Source: Schlesneria sp. | GTDB taxonomy: Bacteria; Planctomycetota; Planctomycetia; Planctomycetales; Planctomycetaceae | Assembly: GCA_028291515.1 (NCBI GenBank) | Contig: JAQGHU010000106.1 | Span: 186,001 to 250,000 of the forward strand | Reading direction: 5' to 3' | DNA: 64,000 bases | In this document: positions 1 through 9,191 of the stretch, piece after piece | How the letters are laid out: each line of letters starts with the position of its first letter | Position numbering within the stretch: the first letter of the stretch is position 1 | Translations under genes and position numbers: made by a program | Notes under the pieces: model-generated | Databases searched by the model: none | Seen by the model: the letters and a program-made list of their open reading frames with translations, nothing else | What the model was told of the DNA's origin: nothing

Positions 1-1
1 C

Positions 2-1276
2 ATGACGATCAAACGTTTTGGCCAGTCATTGGTCATGAAGCAAACCGTCACCACTGACGAGACTCCGGATGGCGACATGCTGAAGTTCAACTATGAAATG
101 GCCAACCCGCCAGCCGCCAGTACACTGACCACGGGAGTCATTGAAGGGGATCAGTTGAAGCTGCGGAGTACGGTCAACGGAAAAGTGAAAGAGACCACTC
201 AGGCCTGGCGCAAAGACGTCAAGTCGCCCACCTTCCAGGATCGCGCCTTGCAAAAGTCACCACTGAAGCCCGGCGAAACGAGATCCTTCGAGGCCTTCAT
301 GCCCGAGTTCAACAAAGTGGCGACGATCAAACTGAAAGCCACCGACTTCGAAGAGACAAAGCTACTCGATGGCAAGCCGTCCAAGTTGCTGAAAGTGGAT
401 ATGACACAGTCCCTGATCCCGGGTCTGGTCGTGTCGGAATTCATCGACGCGAAAGGAACAGCACTCAAGGTCTCAACCAGCATGCTGGGTGCCGAAATGG
501 TCACCTATCAAGTCTCGGAAGAAGAAGCATTGAAAGCGATTTCGGGCGCAGAGTTCGATCTGGCCGTCGGCACGCTGGTGAAAGTGAAACGGATCGCAGC
601 CCCATTTACCCGAGCGAAAATCCGTTATCGCGTTACGAGCAAAGGGCAAAGCCCCGATACGGCACTGATCTCTGATGAGACACAGGCCGTCAAAAAGATT
701 GGCGATGACGTGGCTGAAGTCACCGTCACCGCGATGCCCATCCCTGAGAAGGCCGCGATTCGCCCCGTGGAGAAAGAGTATCTGCAGTCGAGCCAGTTTG
801 TCCAATCCGACGACGAGCGAGTCCAGGAGCATGCGAACAAGGCCGCCGGCGAGGCGAAAGATCCTGCAGTCATCGCCCGCCGGATGGAAAAATACGTCCA
901 CGAGAAGCTGGCCAAGAAGAACTTCTCGACAGCGATGGCGTCTGCGGGCGAGGTTGCGAAATCGCTGGAAGGCGATTGCACCGAGCACTCCGTGTTACTC
1001 GCCGCCATGCTGCGTGCGAAAGGAGTCCCGTCACGAGTCGTTGTCGGCCTGGTCTATGTCGAGTCGCTGAGTGCCTTCGGCGGGCATATGTGGGTCGAAG
1101 CCAATCTGGATGGACATTGGATTCCCCTGGACGCCACGATGGGGCGCGAGCGAGTTGGGCCAAACTACCTCAAACTGGCAGAATCCAGCCTGGCAGACGA
1201 CGGTCCGAGCGCACTCAGCAGCTTCGCACCCTTGATGCTGGTCATCGGTCAATTGCAGATCGAAGTTCTCGAGTAA
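2..1276 (+). CDS. Transglutaminase-like domain protein, 5' end probably outside the window
   Basis: The C-terminal part carries a transglutaminase-like fold with a visible Cys-His-Asp triad: Cys326 in GDCTEHS, His362 in GGHMWVEAN and Asp377 in WIPLDATMG. The N-terminal ~280 residues look like the beta-rich extracytoplasmic region seen in secreted planctomycete transglutaminase-like proteins. The frame is open to the first base. The Met at position 2 is followed directly by ordinary protein with no signal peptide, so the true start most likely lies upstream. Substrate unknown; members may act as cysteine proteases or amidases rather than cross-linkers. It ends with a single TAA and is followed by about 900 bases without a gene. 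Confidence 0.8.
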   Translation: MTIKRFGQSLVMKQTVTTDETPDGDMLKFNYEMANPPAASTLTTGVIEGDQLKLRSTVNGKVKETTQAWRKDVKSPTFQDRALQKSPLKPGETRSFEAFMPEFNKVATIKLKATDFEETKLLDGKPSKLLKVDMTQSLIPGLVVSEFIDAKGTALKVSTSMLGAEMVTYQVSEEEALKAISGAEFDLAVGTLVKVKRIAAPFTRAKIRYRVTSKGQSPDTALISDETQAVKKIGDDVAEVTVTAMPIPEKAAIRPVEKEYLQSSQFVQSDDERVQEHANKAAGEAKDPAVIARRMEKYVHEKLAKKNFSTAMASAGEVAKSLEGDCTEHSVLLAAMLRAKGVPSRVVVGLVYVESLSAFGGHMWVEANLDGHWIPLDATMGRERVGPNYLKLAESSLADDGPSALSSFAPLMLVIGQLQIEVLE

Positions 1277-2177
1277 CGTCCACAATAGGAATGCTGCGAA
1301 TGGGGAAGCACGGCAGGACGAAACGCCGAGCTTCCTCTGTTCTTTCGTCACGCCACGGTTTCTTTTTCTGAGCGGGTGACATCAGTCTCCCCTCTTGCCC
1401 TTCTGAGCGGTGCGGCGTAAGCCCCCTGACCTCATTCCTGGTGTGAGCCCCGCTTTCCAGTCGAGTTCCCTCGCGCACAGTCATCTCATGGCGTGGTCCC
1501 TCGAACGCGCGGGGCGACGGATCGTGAGGATGAGGGTGATTGTATGTTTCCCCTGTGCATCATCCACGTTGTGTTTCTGCAACATCGCCTTCAACATTGT
1601 GAACACGGCGAAGCAGGCAGGATCCGTATCGCCGGATCTCAATTCGACACAACTGCCAAATAACAAAGCGTTTTCGGCGATTTGATCGATGAGGCGATTC
1701 TTTATCGCGATGTCAACAAACGTAAACGACGGTGACAACAATGCGCTAAGGATTGCGTGCGCGCCGGATGCCTCGAAACAGGTGAGCCACCAATCTCTGA
1801 ATGTATCTCGGTGAGCTCTAACTCGTTTTCCGATCGAGGTTCGAACGCGGTCGCGGACGGCCCGTCACGTGCCTCAAGACCGACAAGTCAGCGATCCGGC
1901 ACGCTCCCTGCGTTAGTGTCAGTCATCGACGGTTCGAGTGAACTGAAGACGACAACTGGCCAGTTCAATGAGTTGGGGGTGAATGACTCACCCAGACTTC
2001 ACTCACTCAACAATCGACGATCGCGACCTGATTTCGGGATGGTGCGATCAGTGATGGATCAAAGCAGAGATCAACTTCGTTTGGCGACGAACTGAGATCT
2101 GACCGGCAGGGTTGCCGAACAGTCCCCGAAATCACCGTTCACGACATTAGCACACTTGGAATTCAGGAGCACCGCAC
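1277..2177. other. Non-coding stretch of ~900 bases
   Basis: No convincing ORF on either strand; the short ORFs here have coding-unlike composition and no ribosome binding site. It contains the dispersed 26-base repeat at 1403-1428, a perfect 12-base palindrome AACTGGCCAGTT at 1954-1965 and a small stem GGGTGA/TCACCC at 1977-1993. The last 60 bases precede the pilin-like gene and should hold its promoter, but no clear -35/-10 pair was found. Confidence 0.4.
1403..1428 (+). repeat. Dispersed 26-base repeat, copy 1 (core GGCGTAAGCCCCCTG)
   Basis: The sequence CTGAGCGG(T/G)GCGGCGTAAG followed by CCCCCTG occurs here and again at 17476-17501 in the same orientation, with 25 of 26 bases identical. 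Both copies are in long non-coding stretches. In copy 2 the core can fold as GGGGC/GCCCC around a 7-base loop; in this copy one stem base is changed. Confidence 0.7.
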
Positions 2178-2525
2178 ATGTTGAAGAATCTCTGGACCGA
2201 CGAATCTGGCGTTATCATCTCGGCTGAACTGGTCCTCGTCCTGACGATCGCCACACTGGCTGTTGTCGTGGGATTGACGGAAATCGCCGTGGCCGTAAAC
2301 ACCGAATTGAACGATGTCTCGAACGCGATTGGCTCGCTGAACCAGTCGTACTGCGTGACCGGCTTTGTCTCGATCTGCAATGGCAAGCACAAGAGCAGCT
2401 ACGGTGGCAGTTCATTCGTCGATTCGGTCGACGATTGCGATACGAACACCACCTGCGATCTGGTTGCTGGTTCAAGCGGTGCTGGAGAAGGTGGCAGCGG
2501 TGGCGGACACCACGGACGCTATTAA
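2178..2525 (+). CDS. Small pilin-like protein (DESG class), paralogue of the gene at 49421-49948
   Basis: 115 residues. The start is LKNLWTDESGVIISAE followed by about 20 hydrophobic residues, resembling the class III/Flp-TadE prepilin layout: a short charged leader ending in Gly, then a hydrophobic helix with a Glu near its start. The Glu is at +6 from the Gly, not the usual +5. The remainder has two Cys pairs and a Gly/His-rich tail. The start is supported by CAGGAGC about 8 bases upstream. It shares the leader and a later SLxQSY motif with the 49421-49948 product. No assembly genes (ATPase, prepilin peptidase, TadC) lie nearby. The pilin role is inferred; it could be another small membrane-anchored surface protein. 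Confidence 0.75.
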   Translation: MLKNLWTDESGVIISAELVLVLTIATLAVVVGLTEIAVAVNTELNDVSNAIGSLNQSYCVTGFVSICNGKHKSSYGGSSFVDSVDDCDTNTTCDLVAGSSGAGEGGSGGGHHGRY

Positions 2526-2598
2526 GTTGAGACGGCAACTGTGACCGGATCCCAGCTGTCACCGCAGATCATCGACAAAGAATAAACGAATTGACTTT

Positions 2599-2633
2599 GA
2601 CGCAACGAATCCGGCAATGCCGACCGTTGCGTC
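2599..2633. terminator. Stem-loop between convergent genes
   Basis: GACGCAACG (2599-2607) pairs exactly with CGTTGCGTC (2625-2633), and the loop can pair internally (CGGCA/TGCCG). It lies between the pilin-like gene and the convergent small gene at 2649. The following T run is weak (ATTCTTTGG), so termination is only likely. Confidence 0.45.
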
Positions 2634-2648
2634 GTGTCATTCTTTGGC

Positions 2649-2885
2649 TTATTTGTGGTAACCGAGTTCCATCATCACGTTGTACAGTTCTTCAAACGTG
2701 ATGAACCGTCGGTGATGACGCAGCTTATACTGATCGACGGCCGCCGAAAGTTCTGCCACGTTGGGATTGGCGTTCGTGACAGATGCTGTGAATTGGCGAC
2801 GTTCGGTGACCCCTTCTCGTTGTGCTCCCGTAGCACGACGATCGACAAAGGGTCGCGAATTCTGTTGTTCATTGACGGTTTGCAT
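2649..2885 (-). CDS. Small conserved hypothetical protein
   Basis: 78 residues if the second Met is used (MQTVNEQQ); a Met two codons upstream (2891) is possible. The preceding GGAG fits the inner start better (7 bases versus 1). The sequence is polar, with a C-terminal helix-like segment FITFEELYNVMMELGYHK, and reads like a genuine protein with no membrane segment or signal peptide. The C-terminal motif looks like short hypothetical proteins I associate with planctomycetes, but no function is known to me. It is transcribed towards the pilin-like gene and away from gpsA. Confidence 0.6.
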   Translation of the reverse strand: MQTVNEQQNSRPFVDRRATGAQREGVTERRQFTASVTNANPNVAELSAAVDQYKLRHHRRFITFEELYNVMMELGYHK

Positions 2886-3076
2886 TACCATGCTCCGATG
2901 AGGACTCGACTAGCCTAAACCTACGTCGAGTTCTGGTGGGCGGCAAACGATTTTTCGCCAGAATGCCAAGTTCCACCACATAGGACCGCCCCGGTGCTTC
3001 GGGGCAGCGACGACGGCTTTCCAGCGGAAATGCTCATTTCCAGGCCCCTGGACTGCCGTCAGATGATGGATAAATC

Positions 3077-4072
3077 ATGACGACCAAAATTGCAGTTCTC
3101 GGCGGCGGAGCCATGGCGACCGCCTGCGCCATGCTTCTGGCGGAACATCCCAATCAGGAAGTAGCCATCTGGGCGCGTTCTGCCGAATATGCCGACCAGA
3201 TGCAGCGCGACCGCGAAAACCGCCGCCTGCTGCCAGGGATCATGCTCCCCCCCACGGTGACGGTCACCTCGGACCTCGAGAAAGCGCTGCACGGTGCCGA
3301 GTACCTCGTCGCGGCGATTCCGACTCAGTTCCTGCGAGCAGCCCTCGTCGATGCCAAGCGACTCTTGAATCAGCAGCGACCTGTCGTCAGCGTGATCAAA
3401 GGGATCGAAAACTCCACCTTCCTGCGGCCAAGCCAAATCATCGAGGACGTGCTCGGCAATCGTGGTGTCGTGGCGCTCAGCGGGCCGAGTCATGCCGAAG
3501 AAATTGGACGCCGGTTGCCGGCGACAGTTGTGGCGGCCAGCGGAGATCTGGAACTGGCAATGCAAGTCCAGCGCATGTTCAACACCCAGCGATTCCGCGT
3601 GTACACCAATGTCGATCTGATCGGTGTCGAGTTGGCGGGCGCACTGAAAAATGTGATCGCGATCGCGGCGGGAATCTCGGACGGTTTGGGCTACGGTGAC
3701 AATGCCAAATCCTCGCTGATGACGCGTGGACTTGTCGAAATCACTCGCTTCGGAGTTCGCTTTGGGGCCGAAGCCGCTACGTTTTCAGGCTTGGCAGGCA
3801 TCGGCGATCTCATCACGACCTGCGTCAGCACCCACGGTCGCAATCGCTATGTCGGCGAACGACTCGGCCGAGGGGAGTCATTGAAGGAAATCCTGTCGCA
3901 GATGAACGCGGTTGCCGAGGGCGTGGCGACGGCGCGAAGCGTCTATGGAATCTGCGAGCGAGAAAGCATCGAAACCCCGATCATGGGTGAAGTCTATCGC
4001 GTCCTATTCGAAAACAAATGCCCGGCCGATGCCACCAACGCTTTAATGGAACGACCCTTACGTTCCGAATGA
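3077..4072 (+). CDS. gpsA: NAD(P)-dependent glycerol-3-phosphate dehydrogenase
   Basis: Makes sn-glycerol 3-phosphate from dihydroxyacetone phosphate for phospholipid synthesis; cytoplasmic. 331 residues, the normal length. The N-terminal dinucleotide-binding loop VLGGGAMA is at residues 7-14, and the family's catalytic Lys is in AGALKN (Lys191). GLAGIGDLITTC and GRNRYVGERLG in the C-terminal helical domain are characteristic of GpsA. It is monocistronic and convergent with the hydrolase at 4149. A GCCCCG/CGGGGC stem sits ~70 bases upstream (2988-3005) in the leader; its role is unknown. Confidence 0.95.
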   Translation: MTTKIAVLGGGAMATACAMLLAEHPNQEVAIWARSAEYADQMQRDRENRRLLPGIMLPPTVTVTSDLEKALHGAEYLVAAIPTQFLRAALVDAKRLLNQQRPVVSVIKGIENSTFLRPSQIIEDVLGNRGVVALSGPSHAEEIGRRLPATVVAASGDLELAMQVQRMFNTQRFRVYTNVDLIGVELAGALKNVIAIAAGISDGLGYGDNAKSSLMTRGLVEITRFGVRFGAEAATFSGLAGIGDLITTCVSTHGRNRYVGERLGRGESLKEILSQMNAVAEGVATARSVYGICERESIETPIMGEVYRVLFENKCPADATNALMERPLRSE

Positions 4073-4148
4073 CCAAAATCAAGTTCAGAGCAATCCGGGT
4101 AAAATCTGTTCCGCGGCATGATTGAGTTGATCGCAACCGAGCCTGAAT

Positions 4149-6449
4149 CTATTTCGGCGGCCAGTTGAGGTGCGTTTCGAGAAATCGGAACGTCCCCTGG
4201 CCGTTGATTTCATGCACTCCGTCAAAAACTTCTATCTCTGTTCGATCACCGACGCGCAGAGCGTCGTACAGACGACGAACCTTGGCGTACTCATAGGCGA
4301 CCCATTCGTCGGGCGCGACACCATCGCCGTGACCACGCTCCACCATGAACGGTCGCGGCGCCAACAACGCCACCATCTCTCCATAGTTGTAGGTCGAGCC
4401 CATGTCGAAGTAGGGCATCTCCCATTCCACCGTGAACATGAAGCTGTACTTCGCGTCGGTTGAAGCGACCTTGCGAGCCCAGTCGTTGAAATCAGCCGAA
4501 CAGATTGACAGACAATATCCGTCGAGCAACGGCGGAATGCGGACGGCCGTCTCACCCCCGTAGCTCAATCCATAAAAGGCGATTCGCTTGGAATCCACCT
4601 CAGGCAACGACGACAACCAGTTCAGAATCTGTTCGTGCTGAGCCAAGATGAATGAGAACAGCGAGGCTTTGACCGAGTTCGCCTTCCGGCTGAGCAAGCG
4701 ATACTTGTCTTCGCCTCGATAGGGGTTGTGAGGCACGAACACGATGTATCCTAGGTCAGCCAGTTTGGTGGCATAGTCGTGATACGCCTTCTCATTCCCT
4801 TCGATCAACATCTTGGGAATGCCGTTCCGCCCATGCTGGCAAACAACAACCGGCCGCTTCTCACCCGGCTTCATCTCTTTTGGCAGCAACAAGACGCCCC
4901 AGGCAAAGACATCAGGATAGACATCCAGGACCACATCATACCCAGTCCATTTCTCGCGATCGTAGATCTGTCGAGTTCTCGGATTCGCGGGAAGCAGACG
5001 GTCTTCGAACCGCCCCAGGATCTCATCGCGAAAATAATCGCGGAACTTCTTCGTCGATTCCGCGAAACCTTCCGCCGATCGCGGCTGCGAAAGTGTGGTG
5101 ATCGGAAAATACTTCTCGCGAGTCGCATCTGATTCTCGCACCAGTCGCTGAACGAATCGTTCCAACTCCAGCACTTGCCGTTGTTGACGAAGTGCCGGAT
5201 CCAGCTTGATCTCCACAGGTCGCCCCAGTGCGATCACTCCCGTTCTAAGCGATCCGGAGACGCCAAGCGACTTCAGCATCACAGCCGATGCCGACGCACT
5301 CATTGTCTCCTGTGGCTGGTCAGGTTTGGCCTTATTGGAAAGCAGAGTTCGTTCTTGAAAGCCGCCAGGGACAAGTTGATTGATCCGTTGAAACTCAGCG
5401 TGAACAGAATCCCAACTTGGGGTCGTGATCTTGCCCACAGCGGCACCGCCGCGTCGTCCCCCGACAGGCGGCGGTGGTCCGTCGACTCGCGGATGAACGC
5501 TGTATTCCACGATCAAAGAGCGTGGTGCGACCATGGCACCCAGCTCGGCATCACCGAACTCACGTGTCAGCAACCACACATGCCGATAAATCGGTTCTTC
5601 CCAGGGACGCGTCCGCGATTCAAAGTAACCGCTGACGAGGCAGCTTTGCAGCCGAGTGTCGATCGCGGCGGAGTAAAGTGCGAGCAGGCCTCCTTCGCCA
5701 TAGCCTGCCACGCCGATTTTGGCACTCTCACCGAAGCGGGTCTCAATCCAATCGACCGCGGCCAGCACCTTCTGAACTTCAAACCCGATGATGTGGCGGC
5801 CCATGTGATAGGCCTGCCGCCAGATCCATTCGCGATGCGGCTGATTCGTCAACGCGACTTTGTCGTTCCCCGACCAGCGATCGGTTCGATCGATCAGCAC
5901 CGGGATCATGACCTGCACGCGAGCTGCGACTAGATCCCAGACGAAGCGCTGACCCAGTGCCAGCTCCTCGGGAGTTTGCCCCGCATCAGGCAACACAATC
6001 ACATGAGCGATCGGGGACTGGATCGGCTCAATCAGCAGTCCCTCCGCTGTCACACCATCCAGCACGGTCCAACGGACTCGAAAGACCCGTCCATTGGGCC
6101 GTTCCGCCACCATCGCCGGCTGATCATCTTCCGCGATCCGCTCAAGACGAGCCGGCACGCGCTGATCGACCAGGCCGATGATCTTTCGCAATCGTTGGCG
6201 ATTCGGAGCAATCGACTTCTCGTAGGCCTCGCGCGACGATGTGTCGCGATCCCACTGAAAATCACGCTTCTGGATCGCAGTCGCAATCTTGGCTTCCACA
6301 AACTTGTGCAAGCCGACCATCATGCGATCTGCCAGGTCGCCGTCCCATGTCAGCGGCTCTGTGCCAGGCAACGGCTCGACGAGGTCGTCTCCACGAGCCG
6401 TCGCCAGGCTCATGAACAAGCAAACACCGATCAGCATCAGACGCATCAT
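4149..6449 (-). CDS. Secreted tandem alpha/beta-hydrolase (dienelactone hydrolase/acetyl xylan esterase-like)
   Basis: 766 residues with an N-terminal signal peptide (MMRLMLIGVCLFMSLATARG). Two hydrolase units follow one another. In the C-terminal unit the nucleophile elbow is GLSYGG (Ser629), with RGHGDGV and DGVHEING supplying candidate acid and His. In the N-terminal unit the corresponding elbow near residue 250 reads GYGEGG, so the Ser is missing and that half is probably non-catalytic. Related two-domain secreted esterases in planctomycetes are thought to act on plant or algal polysaccharide esters; that role here is inferred. Start supported by AAGGAT about 6 bases upstream. Confidence 0.85.
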   Translation of the reverse strand: MMRLMLIGVCLFMSLATARGDDLVEPLPGTEPLTWDGDLADRMMVGLHKFVEAKIATAIQKRDFQWDRDTSSREAYEKSIAPNRQRLRKIIGLVDQRVPARLERIAEDDQPAMVAERPNGRVFRVRWTVLDGVTAEGLLIEPIQSPIAHVIVLPDAGQTPEELALGQRFVWDLVAARVQVMIPVLIDRTDRWSGNDKVALTNQPHREWIWRQAYHMGRHIIGFEVQKVLAAVDWIETRFGESAKIGVAGYGEGGLLALYSAAIDTRLQSCLVSGYFESRTRPWEEPIYRHVWLLTREFGDAELGAMVAPRSLIVEYSVHPRVDGPPPPVGGRRGGAAVGKITTPSWDSVHAEFQRINQLVPGGFQERTLLSNKAKPDQPQETMSASASAVMLKSLGVSGSLRTGVIALGRPVEIKLDPALRQQRQVLELERFVQRLVRESDATREKYFPITTLSQPRSAEGFAESTKKFRDYFRDEILGRFEDRLLPANPRTRQIYDREKWTGYDVVLDVYPDVFAWGVLLLPKEMKPGEKRPVVVCQHGRNGIPKMLIEGNEKAYHDYATKLADLGYIVFVPHNPYRGEDKYRLLSRKANSVKASLFSFILAQHEQILNWLSSLPEVDSKRIAFYGLSYGGETAVRIPPLLDGYCLSICSADFNDWARKVASTDAKYSFMFTVEWEMPYFDMGSTYNYGEMVALLAPRPFMVERGHGDGVAPDEWVAYEYAKVRRLYDALRVGDRTEIEVFDGVHEINGQGTFRFLETHLNWPPK

Positions 6450-6504
6450 GCGGCATCCTTCGAAGTCAGCGTTCGTCGAGCATCAGCGGCCTGATCGAGC
6501 CCAC

Positions 6505-7257
6505 TTATGGCTTGGCAAACACACTGTCTTCCAGTTTTTCACTTGGCTTGAAGCTCACGACTTCGACATCCACGTGGGGTTGGCCATCCCGCTTGATGCT
6601 GATTTTCTTCGCATGCGGAATTCCTTCGACCATATTAAAGTCGCTGTAGGTCGTCTCCTGATTCATGTCCTTTGAAGTGGATTCGTCGCGAACGGTTGTT
6701 TCTGTTCGGACCAGCCGAAAGGTTTCCTTGTCGAAGAACATCTTAAAGGGGCGACGACCTTCGCGAGTCACGTTCACACCAACTGCCGCTCTTTTGTCGA
6801 TTTCGGTCTCGCCGGCGGATGCCAGTTGAAACGCCTTGTCCTTCAATGGTAGCAATGTCGCCAGCCAGCCGGCATAAGCCGCCGCTTTCGCTTCCGTCAT
6901 TTGCTCGTCTGACATCTCATTAGTCTGGTCATACAGACGTTGCCATCCGTGATCGCGGTTCAGCACACTGGTAAAGGTGATCGACTGCCCGTCCACCGAC
7001 AACGAGATCGACATACGGTGCTGATCACCACCCTGGGACGCCAATTCTCCTGTGATCGGAATTGGTGAGCCGAACAAAGACATCGTCCCTTTGATCTTCG
7101 AAGACCGTGCGGGAACTTTCGCCAGCAACTTTTCGCCACCATTTTTTTCGATCACTGTATTGATCAGTTCGCGCGAGTCAGCATCGTCCCCGAACGCGGT
7201 CGCCGAAATCGCCAGCACCAATGCCAGCCCGCTTGATAGGTATCGCGATAGTCTCAT
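6505..7257 (-). CDS. Secreted/periplasmic protein of the outer-membrane lipoprotein-sorting (LolA/LppX-like) type
   Basis: 250 residues from the start at 7257, chosen because AAAGGGAG precedes it; the open frame extends 22 codons further without support. A signal peptide (MRLSRYLSSGLALVLAISAT, cut after AFG) leads into a segment ELINTVIEKNGGEKLLAKV and then a run of alternating strands (FKMFFDKETFRLVRTETTV, HVDVEVVSFKPS). This is the pattern of planctomycete homologues annotated as lipoprotein-sorting-like. No lipobox. Ligand unknown. It lies directly downstream of the secreted protein at 7353-9035, same strand, and could be co-transcribed with it. Confidence 0.65.
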   Translation of the reverse strand: MRLSRYLSSGLALVLAISATAFGDDADSRELINTVIEKNGGEKLLAKVPARSSKIKGTMSLFGSPIPITGELASQGGDQHRMSISLSVDGQSITFTSVLNRDHGWQRLYDQTNEMSDEQMTEAKAAAYAGWLATLLPLKDKAFQLASAGETEIDKRAAVGVNVTREGRRPFKMFFDKETFRLVRTETTVRDESTSKDMNQETTYSDFNMVEGIPHAKKISIKRDGQPHVDVEVVSFKPSEKLEDSVFAKP

Positions 7258-7352
7258 TAAACTCCCTTTATCAATGAATCGAATTGTCGTAAAGGACGGC
7301 ACTTCCCTGTGAGCGACTTTCATCGTGGTGGCCTTCGCGATCGATCGCGCGG

Positions 7353-9035
7353 TTATTGCTGCTGGAAGATGCCAATCAGCTTGGCAATGTTCTGCACTTG
7401 CAGCACGGGGACCTCAAGCTGCGATTGCAACGAGTTGGCTTCCGTTCCGATCGAGAAGCCGATGAACGAGGGCTCCAGCTTCAGACCGCTCAATGCTTCC
7501 GTGTTGACCGGCACATCCTGTTCGCCGGCCAGTTGCGCACCGTTCTGGACCATTCGCGCGATATCAAACAACACGATAATATTCGCCTTGGCAGGAAACC
7601 GTTTGCGAGCGGTTGCTGCGGCCGAATCGCCCGTTTTCGTCGAATCAACAGCGGTCTGCAGAGCCTGCATTTCGGCCTTGCCACCACCAGTCGTCTGCAG
7701 CGTCCGAGTCGGCTGATACATCACCAGTTGCTGCATGCCATCATCACCAAACAGGGCTGCCATCACTTTTTGTTGAATTTCAACACCGGGGTTGGAATCA
7801 TCGAATTCCTGTTTGATGGTGACGCGGTCGACATCCACTCCGCCGATCTTTTCGGCGTTGGGCTCCAGGCTCGTCTTCTGAGTAAATGTCGGGGTATGCA
7901 GTTCGCTCATCGACTTCAACAGCTTATGGCTGAGTTCTTTCAGGCCTTTCGTTGAATTGACCACCGAGACCGCGCCGCCGTGAAAGCCGGGGGCCTTGGG
8001 CGTCAGATCCAGATACATCGCCATCTCTTCGTACTTGAACTTCGCCAATCCCTTCATCGCTGCGTCGAGCTCCGCCTTCTGCTCGTCGGTCGCATCGGTC
8101 AGCATCCCTTTCGTCATCTGAATTGACCACTCGATCATGTTCGACAGGTCGCCCTTGAAGCCGATGTAAGCGGCCTTGTCGGCAGGCAGCTTCCCCATCA
8201 GTGCCAGGTCTCCGGTTGTCTGGCGAGCCAGGACCTTCGAACTGGCACTGCCGTCGGTCAGTTGCACGCGGTCTTCGAGTCGAATCGCTGTCTTGGTGAA
8301 CGAGGCTCCCAGCACGAAGCTGTTCGTGTCGCGAACACCCGCCAACAACGCCTTGCCGAGCGTTCGGTACATCTCAAACGCCGCTTCCAACTGAGGGCGT
8401 TGTGCTTCCGGCAAGGCGTTTGTGAATTGATCGATCAGCGCATCAAGTTGCGGTTCGGCTTGGTCCAGCTCATCCGAAAAGTCTTCAACCAATTGCTTCA
8501 CATTGACGAGCAGAGCCACATCGGACGAATCAAACAGCTTCTTGGAATTCGCGTCGATGATGGTGAGCAGTGACTTCCCCTCACCACCCAGCCGCTGTCG
8601 AATTTCTTCCAAGGCATCGTCGTTTTGCGAGTAGGCCACCAATTTTCCGTCGGAGTGAACTTCGAAAGCCGATCCCAGAGCGTCCTTCACGTCATCCACA
8701 TCTTTGGCGGTCATCAGGAAGACGATCGTCGGAGCGGCCTGTGGTTCGGCGAACATGACGACCCAGATGTCCTGGCTAAGGTCGACACCCTTCAGGCCGG
8801 GATTTCCAATCGCCTGTCCGATCGCTGGCACACCCTGTTTCACCGTGGCTCCAAAACCCGGTTGGACCGCATCGACGAAATCGGCAAGCTTACCCACCGA
8901 AGTCTCAGGTGCTTTCCAGCGCAGCACGACAGCAGCCGTATCAGGGACCGCGTCCACGGCCTGGGCACCATGGGAATGCGAGATGCCAACACAAGTCAGC
9001 GCGACGGTGGAGAACACAACCCACAAGGTTTTCAT
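7353..9035 (-). CDS. Large secreted protein of unknown function
   Basis: 560 residues with a clear signal peptide (MKTLWVVFSTVALTCVGISHSHG, cut near GAQA). The mature part opens with a strand-rich unit (VPDTAAVVLRWKAPETSVGK, DIWVVMFAEPQAAPTIVFLM) and continues as alternating amphipathic helices and strands. No Cys clusters, metal motifs or repeats that I recognise. It resembles hypothetical exported proteins in planctomycetes with weak DUF3352-like character, but I cannot assign a domain. AAGGAT precedes the start. It may be the first gene of a two-gene unit with 6505-7257. Confidence 0.7.
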   Translation of the reverse strand: MKTLWVVFSTVALTCVGISHSHGAQAVDAVPDTAAVVLRWKAPETSVGKLADFVDAVQPGFGATVKQGVPAIGQAIGNPGLKGVDLSQDIWVVMFAEPQAAPTIVFLMTAKDVDDVKDALGSAFEVHSDGKLVAYSQNDDALEEIRQRLGGEGKSLLTIIDANSKKLFDSSDVALLVNVKQLVEDFSDELDQAEPQLDALIDQFTNALPEAQRPQLEAAFEMYRTLGKALLAGVRDTNSFVLGASFTKTAIRLEDRVQLTDGSASSKVLARQTTGDLALMGKLPADKAAYIGFKGDLSNMIEWSIQMTKGMLTDATDEQKAELDAAMKGLAKFKYEEMAMYLDLTPKAPGFHGGAVSVVNSTKGLKELSHKLLKSMSELHTPTFTQKTSLEPNAEKIGGVDVDRVTIKQEFDDSNPGVEIQQKVMAALFGDDGMQQLVMYQPTRTLQTTGGGKAEMQALQTAVDSTKTGDSAAATARKRFPAKANIIVLFDIARMVQNGAQLAGEQDVPVNTEALSGLKLEPSFIGFSIGTEANSLQSQLEVPVLQVQNIAKLIGIFQQQ

Positions 9036-9191
9036 TGATCAATCCTTCGATTTGAAGCTGAAGTTCCGACCGGCATGCACAGATCAGCCGATGGAACGAG
9101 GAAGTGTTGAAATGTGTCGCCTGCGATTATTGGCAATGAACCACAATCTGGCGAGTCAATCGGATCGTCCACGTCACAAATCGTGTTTTGT

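Noticed and set aside
1780-1860. Possible tRNA (GGTTCGAA motif near 1848)
   Set aside because: No acceptor stem pairing or anticodon arm could be built around the motif.
5175-5933. 252-codon plus-strand open frame
   Set aside because: Lies entirely inside the hydrolase gene on the other strand; composition rich in His/Arg/Cys typical of shadows.
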